From assembly GCF_902167145.1 (NCBI RefSeq), contig NC_050100.1, positions 144,732,439 through 144,796,438 of the forward strand: a stretch of DNA of 64,000 nucleotides, in the 5' to 3' direction. The DNA comes from Zea mays (Eukaryota > Streptophyta > Magnoliopsida > Poales > Poaceae). The position numbers were made by a program, and so were the translations under genes. Positions 1 to 11,308 of this stretch are shown here, piece by piece; the stretch's first letter is position 1, and each line of letters starts with the position of its first letter. A model generated the notes under the pieces. That model did not search any database. It had not been told where the DNA came from and saw only the letters and a program-made list of their open reading frames with translations.

Positions 1-1012
1 TTTCCTCCTCTCCAGCCGTCATCTCCCATGACCGCCGCGTCTTGCCGTGGAGTTTCTCACGCGCTTCTTCCCTGCTGCGCTCCTCTGCTCGGTCGTCCCA
101 CCCCAGCGCCCTTGCAGCCGAGCTCCCACCTCCCATGGTTGCCTGCTCCACTGCGCCGTCGCCCAGCTACTGACCATCGCGCGCGCGCCGGCTAGGAGCT
201 CGCAGGCGACGATGGTCGCGCTCCCCGACCTTGCCTTGGCTTCCTGCTGCAGTTCGTCAGCACCTCCTTGCGCCCTGTCCAGCGTCCTGCTCGGTTCGGT
301 TCCTTTCCGGCAACCAGCTGAAGCTCCGCCCCATGACGTTTGGATCCGGCCACCGTGTTCAGGCAACTGGCCGTTCGTCTTCCACTTTCTCTTCCTTCGT
401 TGACCTGCCCGCTTGCTTTTTCTCTGCGTTCCTGTGAGCGTACGTCTCCCTGTGTGCTTACCGTGGAAGCTGGCCGCGCCCCTTCTCGGCCTCTTCTCTC
501 CATGGCGCTCCGCCGAGTGGCTCCCCTGCGCGTCTCTCTCTGCTCGCTCACGCACAGCTCACGGAGCTTTTCCTCGTCGGCCCCAGCTCAGTCGAGTCTC
601 CCTGGTATTCCAGCTCGTCGTCGCGTCATTCGTCGTCGACCTCGCTAAATACGTTGTCGCTTGGTCCTGTGTCGTTAGGCTAATCAACCATGTTCGCTGC
701 CGCGCGCTTGTCTCTAATACTGCTCGCGTGGTATTTGGATCTCGTCGATTAGCCCCACCATCCTTGTTTTCCTCTGGTCACGATAAAATCCTGTCCCACC
801 AGGTCATCGGGAGCTGTTCCCAGCTCACTATGGAGTTTGCTGGGCTCGCCATATTTTTAAATGTCGTCAAATCATCGGAGTTGCTCAACTCACCAATCGT
901 ATTTTGGCCATCCCTATCCGAACTTACCAGCTCGCCGACTGACCGTCGTGTTCCTTGAAATCCCTTGTCGGTCGACCTCGTGACTTAGTTCGTCGTGTCG
1001 TGTGTGCAGCTC

Positions 1013-1019
1013 TATATAT
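1013..1019 (+). promoter_or_regulatory. Putative TATA box of LARD 5' LTR
   Basis: TATATAT lies between the GC-rich leader and the AT-rich part of the LTR. It is preserved in the 3' LTR at 8576-8582. A strong donor-like CGGTAAGC follows about 225 bases downstream (GT at 1243-1244). Assignment is by position and composition only. Confidence 0.45.
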
Positions 1020-2927
1020 GCCACTCTCCTATATCGTCGTCAAAGCTGTCATCCCCTGTTCGACCCCCACCTCACCAGCTCACTCCAAACACGATCTTGT
1101 CGTCGTTTCGTGTGTCGTCAAGAAATCCTAAGCGTCGGGTGAAGACGAAGTTAACAGCGCGATATTTCCCCAAGCGCTCGACAAGTTGGTTGGATCGGAA
1201 AATCGCTACCGATCTCGCGGATTCGTGTCAGCTGTGGAAACGGTAAGCTGATAAATCCGAATAGTTCGATCGTTGAATAAATTAATGTGTTAGTGCGAGG
1301 CTTATTAAGGTGCTCGATAAATTGCGTGAGTCACGAAACTCTCGTCGACTTCGCAGTTCTTGCGATTATTGAGCCAGATTCAGGTATAGCGAATTATTTT
1401 GCTATTCCGGTCACTTAGCTGAATTAGTGGATCGGGTAGAATTTTAGTAGGCATGTGTGTTGATGAAATAATTTAATCACTTATAAAGATGTAGTATAAT
1501 TTATAAGGTAAGAGATTAGTTCAGAATTAAATTAATTAACTGATAAGTTATGATTAGGCTAATTGTATTTCGTGTGTATAGTTTATTGTTCGTGATGTTT
1601 ATGTTAGGTTCGAGAAGCGTAATTATTGCGCTTAGTCGTACGTCGATAACTAGTGTGTCCGTATGAACTTGTACAACGCCTCGTCACTAGGTGTTTAATT
1701 CGCTATCGCGTAGCACTATTTAGGTGTGTAATATTCTTATCGATATGTATTCATGTGCATAATGCATTCCATTCAGGTACGTTAATTAGTCGCGTGATGC
1801 GGAAGATGACTCAAGTCGACCCCAAGCATGGGCTACTCCGCATGGTGATGCTGATGAACGAACCTGCCTGATCAAGTGCTAGGACAAGGATGATCGTCAA
1901 GTGGACATCGTCTAACAAACACTAACCTAGTGTTACCCAGGCAAGCCCCGGTGCATGCAACCCCTTTCCTTGTGTTTTTAAATACTTTTCGCACACTTTG
2001 AGTCTAGTGAAATGTGCATTAGGTTCATAGGAGTTGCTTGGAACCCTTTGATGCATTGCTTTCCTTGATATCCATACCTTTATAGATACTTCTGTGAAGT
2101 ATCAAAATATGATTTACAAAAATGCTTAGCCTTGCTTAGATCTTGTGGATAGAGGTTGTCCTCAGTCTAACCCGGGAGAGGATGGCTTCTACCTGCAAGA
2201 ATATTTTCATTTGGAGCAATAGTGGGATCTTACTGCAAAGTTCCCTGTGATGCTCTTTCATCCTAAAGGAACAGACACAATCCTAAGGATGGAAATACTT
2301 AAATTGAGACTTGAGTTAGGAACAGGTGATGTTCTACCCAAGTTGGTTAAGGATTAATGCGTATGTAGGCGTGCTGACCGAGGACCCTTTAACTGGTCAC
2401 ATGCCTCGTCATGGGTAAGCCTTGCCTTGAGCAGACTAAGGCCAGAATAAGATAACACGAAATGGGCGTGGAGCGGTGGCGAGAGTAGCGTGTACCCTCC
2501 GTGGCAAGAGGCTGGTCGGTGGTGTATCTGTACTCTCGGTTTGCGTGAACCTGATCTGGTCTTAAGAACCCCGGTGGCGGGTTGACATATGCAAGGGTTA
2601 AGTGCTACATATGTCGTGTGATTGGAGATCCTCAGCTGAGTATAATCGATTCGGATCGCCGTACCTTCGCGATTATGAAGACTTGGTCACTTTTCTACAA
2701 CCTAAAGTCAGGATGTGAACACTATGGATAAAAATGATGTTGTATTGATGAGATGTTGAAATTAGACTAGATGCAAATAGAGTCTATTAATACTTAATAT
2801 GGCGTTAAAAGATTGAAAGTAAGGACTCACTTTAGTAAGCTACTTCTGCAAAACTATAAGTTGATTTTTGCTAAAGCCTCTCCTTGACTCCTATTTATCC
2901 AGCATACCCTTGAGAGTCTTTTCCTTA

Positions 2928-2990
2928 GTCGGGTAAGACTTGCTGAGTAATTCCATACTCAGGGTTTTATTCCCTGTTGTTTTTCAGGTT
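2928..2990 (+). other. Conserved hairpin plus 3'-splice-site-like module in LARD 5' LTR
   Basis: GGGTAAG is followed by CTGAGTA (2943-2949), a 6-base loop, TACTCAG (2956-2962), then a T-rich run ending in CAG (AG at 2986-2987) and GTTCT. The same order of motifs occurs in the 3' LTR (10498-10557) and in the unrelated-looking solo LTR (38507-38570). The function is unknown. The AG after a pyrimidine tract resembles a splice acceptor. Confidence 0.6.
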
Positions 2991-3376
2991 CTAACCTTGT
3001 GCTGTTGTGATGGTGTTAAGTGCCGGTGGGCTCGGCCTTCTTATATAAGTATACCCCGTCTTTATCTTCTTATTGAGGATGATCACTTGAGCTAGCATAT
3101 ATTTCAAACTTATACTTTTGTAATCACTCCGATAAAATAATGTAAAATTTTTGTAACCTGTAAAATTTGGTATTAAGATTTCCGCCGCAAAAATGTTGTG
3201 TGTGTGATTTGTGTTACTTAATCCCGCGGTTCTGGTTGTAAGTGGTTTATCCGATGTCCTTGGGGCAATTGGACGGATCCTGTTAAGTTATTTGGTGCAC
3301 ATGCATAGTCGTCTGAGGTCTTTGAGACAAGGACAGGTGCATGTGGGCCCAATAACTTGGAAGGTTCTGCCACAGC

Positions 3377-3388
3377 TGGTATCGGAGC
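3377..3388 (+). other. Primer binding site (tRNA-iMet type) of LARD
   Basis: TGGTATCGGAGC starts two bases after the LTR end. It differs from the usual plant initiator-Met primer site TGGTATCAGAGC at one position (A to G). It fixes the element on the plus strand. Confidence 0.85.
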
Positions 3389-4970
3389 TGGATTAAGTAT
3401 ATACAGTCACATACATATTTTCAAAACAAAAGTTTTGGTTTCGAAAAACCTATTTTTAACTAAACATATTGTTTGGCTTTGAAAAATAGTTTTGAAAAAC
3501 TATAATGCTAGCGACATCCTCTGTTAAGCCCTAAACTAAGGACTATTAGGTGGCTTAGTTGAAAACCACTAACCCACAACCGGGTGGGTATTGCATACAT
3601 GTGTATTGTTATTTTTGAAAACCATTCCGTTTGGAATGGATCGACGCCCAAGGTAAGGTGAGTTGTGAGAGCATGACCGAACAACCGTCGGTCTAGGGGA
3701 ATGCTTAATTGTGGCGCTTGATTATATACATGTTCTATATTTGTATATATGAAAGCTGCGATGTGGAGTAATTACTTTTTTGGGAATTCAGAACCCCATG
3801 GATGTGTATGGGCATACAGACATGGGAATACTGAGAAGTGTAATGTACTTGTAACGACGCACCTACGCTCAAGTAAGAAGGTGAGTTACCATAATGAGTT
3901 GCCCTATGGTTAAAGTGTGGCAACGGCGCCTGTGCGTGGCTCGACGCTTAATGAAGAGCTGGCCTCCATATAGCAATATATGGAGTATAAACTGTGATAA
4001 ACTGTCATGTGTGGAAATTGCATCATGGGAAAAATGGGCTGTGATGGAATTTTCTGCAGGTACACTAACCTCGAAAACGTATGTGTAGCTGACGACTAGT
4101 AAAATACCGTGAGAATCGTAAGTATGCCACCGGTATAGAACGTTATTGCCATATTATGTTGGCAAAAATCAGTGAGGACGTGTAGGACGAGCATGCATCC
4201 TGATTGTTGCATCATGTTTGTCACCTATACACCCAAGATGCTTCTCTCATCTTTATTCCAGTAACCATTGATTGTAGATAATATGGTGTAATGCTGAATT
4301 ATGAACTTCGATGAAATAGGTGTCCTCCATTCTTTGGGTAACCTATTCAGGTCTTATATGGTGTTTGCTCTCGTGCTTGATGTGCTGATAGAAGGTTGGT
4401 AGTTTGGTTGCTTAAACCCAAAATTAGGCCATGTTCTTATTTAGTGAACCATGACCTCAGAGTTGAATGCTCCATTATCACTCCATGACTAAACCCATGC
4501 AAATAAATGCGTAGATAATTTCTTTGTTGGACATAAATTGTGCCTAGGCTTAAACAAGAATCTCGAGTCATGTTTCCTTCTAAAACCATTCCCTTGTTTA
4601 TTGGTGCAAGCTGATGTACCTTAACTAGTTCGCCTGTTCTTAAGGATCGCCATGTTGAATTATCAACCCAACCTAGGAAAAGTATGTCCGACCATTTTCT
4701 TGAATTTTATGCCTTTGATTTCCCCCATACCTATCAAAGGCATACCAACTTAATCTTATGATTGTTTCCCCTCTGTATCTAATCAGATACTAATCCTTGA
4801 CCCTTGTACTCTCTGCGATGGGCATAGAGATATGCTTGGGGCTGAATTAACAGTCTCCCATCGTACTCCTTTCATCAAGTTTATGTTATGGCCATATCTT
4901 GCTCATTTCCTTGGGCCATAATCTATTTGGCTCTCTACTTGTAACCATTCTTACAGGTGGAGTATCTCTT

Positions 4971-5373
4971 GTATATTGTCACCCTTGCTCAATCTATTGG
5001 TGTGGCGCAAGATTTCTTATTGGTTACGTCTGGTAATGGTGTTATGACTAAAACTGATGATGCCACGACGAAACCGAGGGCCTCCTGTGAATGTACACAC
5101 ATGGTTGTGCTGCTTGGCACGCGTTGGTATCACGATTAGTAGTTGTAATCCATTATGAGACTATATCAATGTGTTATCTTGACCCAATCTATTTTTGCTA
5201 CGTGAGATTCATTATTGGTGCTAGTTCGGTGATGGTGTCATGACTAAGGACTTATGGTGCCGCAGCGAAACTAAGAGCCCCTTGTGAATGTACACGCAAG
5301 GTTATGCTGCTTGGCGCATGCTGGTATCGATGTCTCTAGTCATGATCCATTGTGGAACTACACTGATGTGTGA
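4971..5373 (+). repeat. Diverged tandem duplication, ~202-bp unit, in LARD interior
   Basis: Two units, 4971-5172 and 5173-5373, align through CCAATCTATT-like, TGGTGTTATGACTAA-like and TGTGAATGTACAC blocks in the same order. They differ at many positions, so the duplication is older than the insertion. No coding function is visible. Confidence 0.65.
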
Positions 5374-6580
5374 TCTTTCGTGGAGTCCTCTCTTGAAACA
5401 ATTTCTATGTTGTTTGTCAAGTGATCAAGCAACATCTATTATTTCTGTTGGATCAAAGAGCATACCACTTTCATGTGTGGTTTCTTTTCTTTTGATCTTG
5501 GTAGTGACTACTTATACAAGTTCCCTTTACATCCTTTGTGTAAAGGTGAAGCCTTGGAGCTTTTTAGTGTTGAGAAACAACTGATTAGCTCTCAAAATGG
5601 TGATCTGTTTCCCCTGTTGCTGAGATGCAGGAGTTTGTTCATTCGCTCTCTTATTTAATCCATGTACTTCTGAACCAAGTCATTTCATCTCACATGAAGA
5701 AACGGATGAACAACATGACCAAATGGATTTCTACCCAAGTGCATAATCTCCTGTTAGCCAATGTGAACTCTCAACCCTTGGCTTACCAATGGTACTGAGA
5801 GGATCTGCTCAATGTCAAAAGTAGTTCAACAAGTTGGTTTTACTAACTTGTAACTGCTCAATGAACGAAGAATGAGTTTAGAGATCGTTTTATCGATTTG
5901 CCTGAACTCACTTTGGTTCAACTCACTCTAAAGAAAGTACTTACAAGATTCGAGATTAAGTCGATTAGTAACCACCTAGTCATCGCTCTAGTCGTGCCTT
6001 GATCGCCTCACGTGTGCTTTTCCAGCATGTGTGATCAAGTCAAGTCGTGACTAGTGCTGGATAAAATGGACTGGTTGTAAAGTCCGGATCTACAGATCCC
6101 TCCGCTGGTGATTCTCTCGAATCTATACCATCTTTTGTGGACTTGAATTCTCGGGTTAGCCACATGTTAACCGCGATAGTATTCGACATTCACACCCATC
6201 TCGTGTGCTATGAACTTACCGTGACTGCTTGTTGGTAAACCTCTTTCTGTGTGTTTTATCCAAGATGGTGCATCTGATTCTATTTGGGTAAGATCCTGTA
6301 TTTGTCGCTCGCTCAACAGACTCAGATAGTGCAGTGTCATCAGAAAAAGCAAACTGCACACATGAAACCTTATGTGTTTCTCTGGCAGACATCGTCTCTA
6401 TTAATGGACATCTTTAAATTAGCTTGTAGCGATACATGCTATGTCCACTAGAGAAACGACATCCTGAGGCACTCGCCTTCGCTCCGGACTGTCTTAGGGT
6501 TATCGCTGATATAGATATGGTTTACATGCTTCTCTACCCTTAGAACTCTTTCGCTCCGAATCTCGGGACGAGATTCTTTT

Positions 6581-6594
6581 AAGGGGGGGAGGGC
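6581..6594 (+). other. Polypurine tract of LARD
   Basis: AAGGGGGGAGGG, then C, directly precedes the 3' LTR start TGTAACACCCC. This is the expected primer for plus-strand DNA synthesis of an LTR element. Confidence 0.85.
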
Positions 6595-9500
6595 TGTAAC
6601 ACCCCTGGTGTTTATATTCTGCTCGACAACGAGTATGGATTTAAGCACGTAATATCAGTGGATAACACAGATGCTAAATTTTAAACATCTTCGCCTATCG
6701 TGATTTTAATATCGCATCTGCTTCGGCGGTCGTGAGTTCGACATTGTTTTTATCTATCCGGGCTCTTCCTAAATTTTCGTGATGTTCGGAACATAGCTGT
6801 TTCGAAAATCGGTGCGTCCGGTGATTATTTAAAATTCATCGCTCGCGCGAATACGAATTCGGAAGCCCGACTCACTCGGATGATTTTATTCCGGACAAAT
6901 TAATTTGAACTCGACAACTAAAATGTTCGGGGCAATAATTTGTATCGCGTGTTGTCTAACATAAATCGTGCGCGAGGTTAGGATCTAATGTCTCCGTCCA
7001 CACGCTGTTTTGACGACAAAATCGCGTATACTTTAGCGGATCTGATTTCGGCTAATTTTAGTCAATCACGCGGAGTAAATTATCGAAGCCGAAATCCGTT
7101 TAATTCGGTGTCCGTTGCTTCTCACCTCAATCTAAATCTTTAAAAAGTGAATTAACGGTACAAATTCATCCGACATAGTTCTTGTATCTAGATATTTCTT
7201 CGGCACTGCCCTCTCTATTCATTTGACATGCTTGACTTTGTCTCGTGCATGTACGTATATTCTCCTCATCTAGAAACACTGAGTCCCTGGAAACGATCTT
7301 TTTTTTGTGTGCTCAGCCCAAGTGAACAGAAGAGAGATAGAGCAACCAATTTTCATATCTCCCACACGTCACTTGGTTCCAGCTCACTGCTACGCGTCAG
7401 GCTCTCTCCTTCCCTTATCTTCATGCGTGGACACCCTGATCTTTTCTTAGCCTGATTTTTCCAGCCTCATCCCGTCAAGGCTGTAGGCCATCGGCCCTAT
7501 CCAATTGCGCCCTGGAGCTCGCTTCTTTGGTCGCTGGTCGTAGCCTCTGGTGTGCCCAACTTCATTTCCTCCTCTCCAGCCGTCACCCATGACCGCCGCG
7601 TCTTGCCGTGGAGTTTCTCACGCGCTTCTTCCCTGCTGCGCTCCTCTGCTCGGTCGTCCCACCCTAGCGCCCTTGCAGCCGAGCTCCCACCTCCCATGGT
7701 TGCCTGCTCCACTGCGCCGTCGCCCAGCTACCGACCATCACGCGCGCGCCTGCTAGGAGCTCGCAGGCGACGATGGTCGCGCTCCCCGACCTTGCCTTGG
7801 CTTCCTACTGCAGTTCGTCAGCACCTCCTTGCGCCCTGTCCAGCGTCCTGCTCGGTTCGGTTCCTTTCCGGCAACCAGCTGAAGCTCCGCCCCATGACGT
7901 TTGGATCCGGCCACCGTGTTCAGGCAGCTGGCCGTTCGTCTTCCACTTTCTCTTCCTTCGTTGACCTGCCCGCTTGCTTTTTCTCTGCGTTCCTGTGAGC
8001 GTACGTCTCCCTGTGTGCTTACCGTGGAAGCTGGCCGCGCCCCTTCTCGGCCTCTTCTCTCCATGGCGCTCCGCCGAGTGGCTCCCCTGCGCGTCTCTTT
8101 CTGCTCGCTCGCGCACAGCTCACGGAGCTTTTCCTCGTCGGCCCCAGCTCAGTCGGGTCTCCCTGGTATTCCAGCTCGTCGTCGCGTCATTCGTCGTCGA
8201 CCTCGCTAAATACGTTGTCGCTTGATCCTGTGTCGTTAGGCTAATCAACCATGTTCGCTGCCGCGCGCGCTTGTCTCTAATACTGCTCGCGTGGTATTTG
8301 GATCTCGTCGATTAGCCCCACCATCCTTGTTTTCCTCTGGTCACGATAAAATCCTGTCCCACCAGGTCATCGGGCGCTGTTCCCAGCTCACTATGGAGTT
8401 TGCTGGGCTCGCCATATTTTTAAATGTCGTCAAATCATCGGAGTTGCTCAACTCACCAATCGTATTTTGGCCGTCCCTATCCGAACTTACCAGCTCGCCG
8501 ACTGAGCATCGTGTTCCTTGAAATCCCTTGTCGGTCGACCTTGTGACTTAGTTCGTCGTGTCGTGTGTGCAGCTCTATATATGCCACTCTCCTATATCGT
8601 CGTCAAAGCTGTCATCCCCTGTTCAACCCCCACCTCACCAGCTCACTCCAAACACGATCTTGTCGTCGTTTCGTGTGTCGTCAAGAAATCCCAAGCGTCG
8701 GGTGAAGACGAAGTTAACAGCGCGATATTTCCCCAAGCGCTCGACAAGTTGGTTGGATCGGAAAATCGCTACCGATCTCGCGGATTCGTGTCAGGTGTGG
8801 AAACGGTAAGCTGATAAATTATTCAGAATAGTTCGATCGTTGAATAAATTAATGTGTTAGTGCGAGGCTTATTAAGGTGCTCGATAAATTGCGTGAGTCA
8901 CGAAACTCTCGTCGACTTCGCAGTTCTTGCGATTATCGAGCCAGATTCAGGTATAGCGAATTATTTCGCTATTCCGGTCACTTAGCTGAATTAGTGGATC
9001 GGGTAGAATTTTAGTAGGCATGTGTGTTGATGAAATAATTTAATCACTTATAAAGATGTAGTATAATTTATAAGGTAAGAGATTAGTTCAGAATTAAATT
9101 AATTAACTGATAAGTTATGATTAGGCTAATTGTATTTCTTGTGTATAGTTTATTGTTCATGATGTTTATGTTAGGTTCGAGAAGCGTAATTATCGCGCTT
9201 AGTCGTACGTCGATAACTAGTGTGTCCGTATGAACTTGTACAACGCCTCGTCACTAGGTGTTTAATTCGCTATCGCGTAGCACTATTTAGGTGTGTAATA
9301 TTCTTGTCGATATGTATTCATGTGCATAATGCATTCCATTCAGGTACGTTAATTAGTCGCGTGATGCGGAAGATGACTCAAGTCGACCCCAAGCATGGGC
9401 TACTCCGCATGGTGATGCTGATGAACGAACCTGCCTGATCAAGTGCTAGGACAAGGATGATCGTCAAGTGGACATCGTCTAACAAACACTAACCTAGTGT

Positions 9501-10941
9501 TACCCAGGCAAGCCCCGGTGCATGCAACCCCTTTCCTTGTGTTTTTAAATACTTTTCGCACACTTTGAGTCTAGTGAAATGTGCATTAGGTTCATAGGAG
9601 TTGCTTGGAACCCTTTGATGCATTGCTTTCCTTGATATCCATACCTTTATAGATACTTCTATGAAGTATCAAAATATGATTTACAAAAATGCTTAGCCTT
9701 GCTTAGATCTTGTGGATAGAGGTTGTCCTCAGTCTAACCCGGGAGAGGATGGCTTCTACCTGCAAGAATATTTTCATTTGGAGCAATAGTGGGATCTTAC
9801 TGCAAAGTTCCCTGTGATGCTCTTTCATCCTAAAGGAACAGACACAACCCTAAGGATGGAAATACTTAAATTGAGACTTGGGTTAGGAACAGGTGATGTT
9901 CTACCCAAGTTGGTTAAGGATTAATGCGTATGTAGGCGTGCTGACCGAGGACCCTTTAACTGGTCACATGCCTCGTCATGGGTAAGCCTTGCCTCGATCA
10001 GACTAAGGCCAGAATAAGATAACACGAAATGGGCGTGGAGCGGTGGCGAGAGTAGCGTGTACCCTCCGTGGCAAGAGGCCGGTCGGTGGTGTATCTGTGC
10101 TCTCGGTTTGCGTGAACCTGATCTAGTCTTAAGAACCCCGGTGGCGGGTTGACATATGCAAGGGTTAGGTGCTACATATGTCGTGTGATTGGAGATCCTC
10201 AACTGAGTATAATCGATTCAGATCGCCGTACCTTCGCGGTTATGAAGACTTGGTCACTTTTCTACAACCTAAAGTCAGGATGTGAACACTATGGATAAAA
10301 ATGATGTTGTATTGATGAGATATTGAAATTAGACTAGATGCAAATAGAGTCTATTAAGACTTAATATGGCGTTAAAAGATTGAAAGTAAGGACTCACTTT
10401 AGTAAGCTACTTCTACAAAACTATAAGTTGATTTTTGCTAAAGCCTCTTCTTGACTCCTATTTATCCAGCATACCCTTGAGAGTCTTTTCCTTAGTCGGG
10501 TAAGACTTGCTGAGTAATTCCATACTTAGGGTTTTATTCCCTGATGTTTTTCAGGTTCTAACCTTGTGCTATTGTGATGGTGTTAAGTGCCGGTGGGCTC
10601 GGCCTTCTTATATAAGTATACCCCGTCTTTATCTTCTTATTGAGGATGATCACTTGAGCTAGCATATATTTCAAACTTATACTTTTGTAATCACTCCGAT
10701 AAAATAATGTAAAATTTTTGTAACCTGTAAAATTTGGTATTAAGATTTCCGCCGCAAAAATGTTGTGTGTGTGATTTGTGTTACTTAATCCCGCGGTTCT
10801 GGTTGTAAGTGGTTTATCCGATGTCCTTGGGGCAATCGGACGGATCCTGTTAAGTTATTTGGTGCACATGCATAGTCGTCTGAGGTCTTTGAGACAAGGA
10901 CAGGTGCATGTGGGCCCAATAACTTGGGAGGTTCTGCCACA
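6595..10941 (+). mobile_element. LARD-like retrotransposon, complete 3' LTR (4347 bp)
   Basis: The LTR begins TGTAACACCCCTGGTG right after the polypurine tract and ends ...GGTTCTGCCACA, with TG...CA ends. The part 7562-10941 matches window bases 1-3374. The first ~970 bases (6595-7561) are seen only in this copy. Landmarks: GC-rich leader 7500-8570, TATATAT at 8576-8582, donor-like GGTAAG near 8804, the block GGCAAGCCCCGGTGCATGCA near 9506, and the hairpin/acceptor module at 10498-10557. In this copy one stem base is C to T (10527), which still allows a G-U pair. Confidence 0.92.
8576..8582 (+). promoter_or_regulatory. Putative TATA box of LARD 3' LTR
   Basis: TATATAT sits at the position equivalent to 1013-1019 of the 5' LTR. 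In a 3' LTR it could drive transcription outward into the Huck remnant at 10942 and beyond. Confidence 0.4.
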
Positions 10942-10946
10942 TTGCG
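10942..10946. repeat. Target-site duplication, right copy (TTGCG)
   Basis: These are the five bases after the 3' LTR end. LTR elements of this type make 5-bp duplications. The left copy would lie about 970 bases before the window, so it cannot be confirmed here. Confidence 0.5.
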
Positions 10947-11308
10947 TGTCCGGCTTTGCCTGTCAATAACAGGGTGGCTTCCCGAGTAGGGGTCATTTTT
11001 CGTGGCGGGTGATGAGTGAAGGTGTCCCTAACCCGGAGGCATAGGAATTCCTCGGCTCAGTCGGCCTTGCCACTTACATGCACCCACGTTCGGTCCTTGG
11101 GGCCCTGTCACTGACATAGCCGGGAGAACGCAAAAGCCTTTTTGACCGAAAATTTTGGACGCGGAGAGGTACGCCCAATCTTGACGCAGAGGGGTTCCCC
11201 CCTTTTTAGCCCCCGAGGGAGGGTCGGGCTCTGCCGAGGCGAGGCTGACCCTTCCTTGACGACTGAGACTTTTGTGGGAGCGAGGTATACGAACAGCTTG
11301 AAAACATC
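10942..11308 (-). mobile_element. Huck-like element: 3' untranslated segment
   Basis: On the minus strand this follows the pol stop near 11309 and runs to the LARD insertion point. It contains a CCCTCGGGGGCTAAAAAGGGGGG-like tract (11195-11225) typical of Tat-lineage 3' regions. No coding sequence is seen. The Huck 3' LTR should lie beyond the LARD, left of the window. Confidence 0.6.

Larger units (their letters stand above)
1..3374 (+). mobile_element. LARD-like retrotransposon, 5' LTR (cut by window edge)
   Basis: Bases 1-3374 repeat almost base for base at about 7562-10941, with roughly one difference per 70-100 bases by eye, mostly transitions. The copy ends in ...TTCTGCCACA and a tRNA-Met-type primer site follows two bases later, so this is the 5' LTR. 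The matching 3' LTR is 4347 bp, so about 970 bases are missing on the left. The first ~1.2 kb is GC-rich and pyrimidine-rich on the plus strand; the rest is AT-rich. Long open frames in the GC-rich part (for example 19-555 minus, 47-403 plus) have no recognisable domain and are ascribed to composition. The close match between the two LTRs suggests a fairly recent insertion. Confidence 0.9.
3375..6594 (+). mobile_element. LARD interior, non-coding
   Basis: This 3.2-kb stretch lies between the primer site and the polypurine tract. It has no open frame above about 100 codons on either strand and no recognisable gag, protease, reverse transcriptase or integrase motif. The sizes (LTR ~4.35 kb, interior ~3.2 kb) match the class described as LARDs in barley and relatives (LTR ~4.5 kb, interior ~3.5 kb), which depend on other elements for their proteins. 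The sequence before the polypurine tract (TCGGGACGAGATTCTTTTAAGG) resembles the 3' end of the chromovirus at 39791-39823, which suggests a chromovirus parent. The stretch holds a diverged tandem repeat at 4971-5373. Confidence 0.8.

Noticed and set aside
19..555. 178-codon open frame on the minus strand, and matching frames near 7753-8116 and 7552-7998
   Set aside because: They lie in the GC-rich part of the LARD LTRs. Several frames are open at once on both strands, no domain is visible, and the frames differ between the two LTRs.
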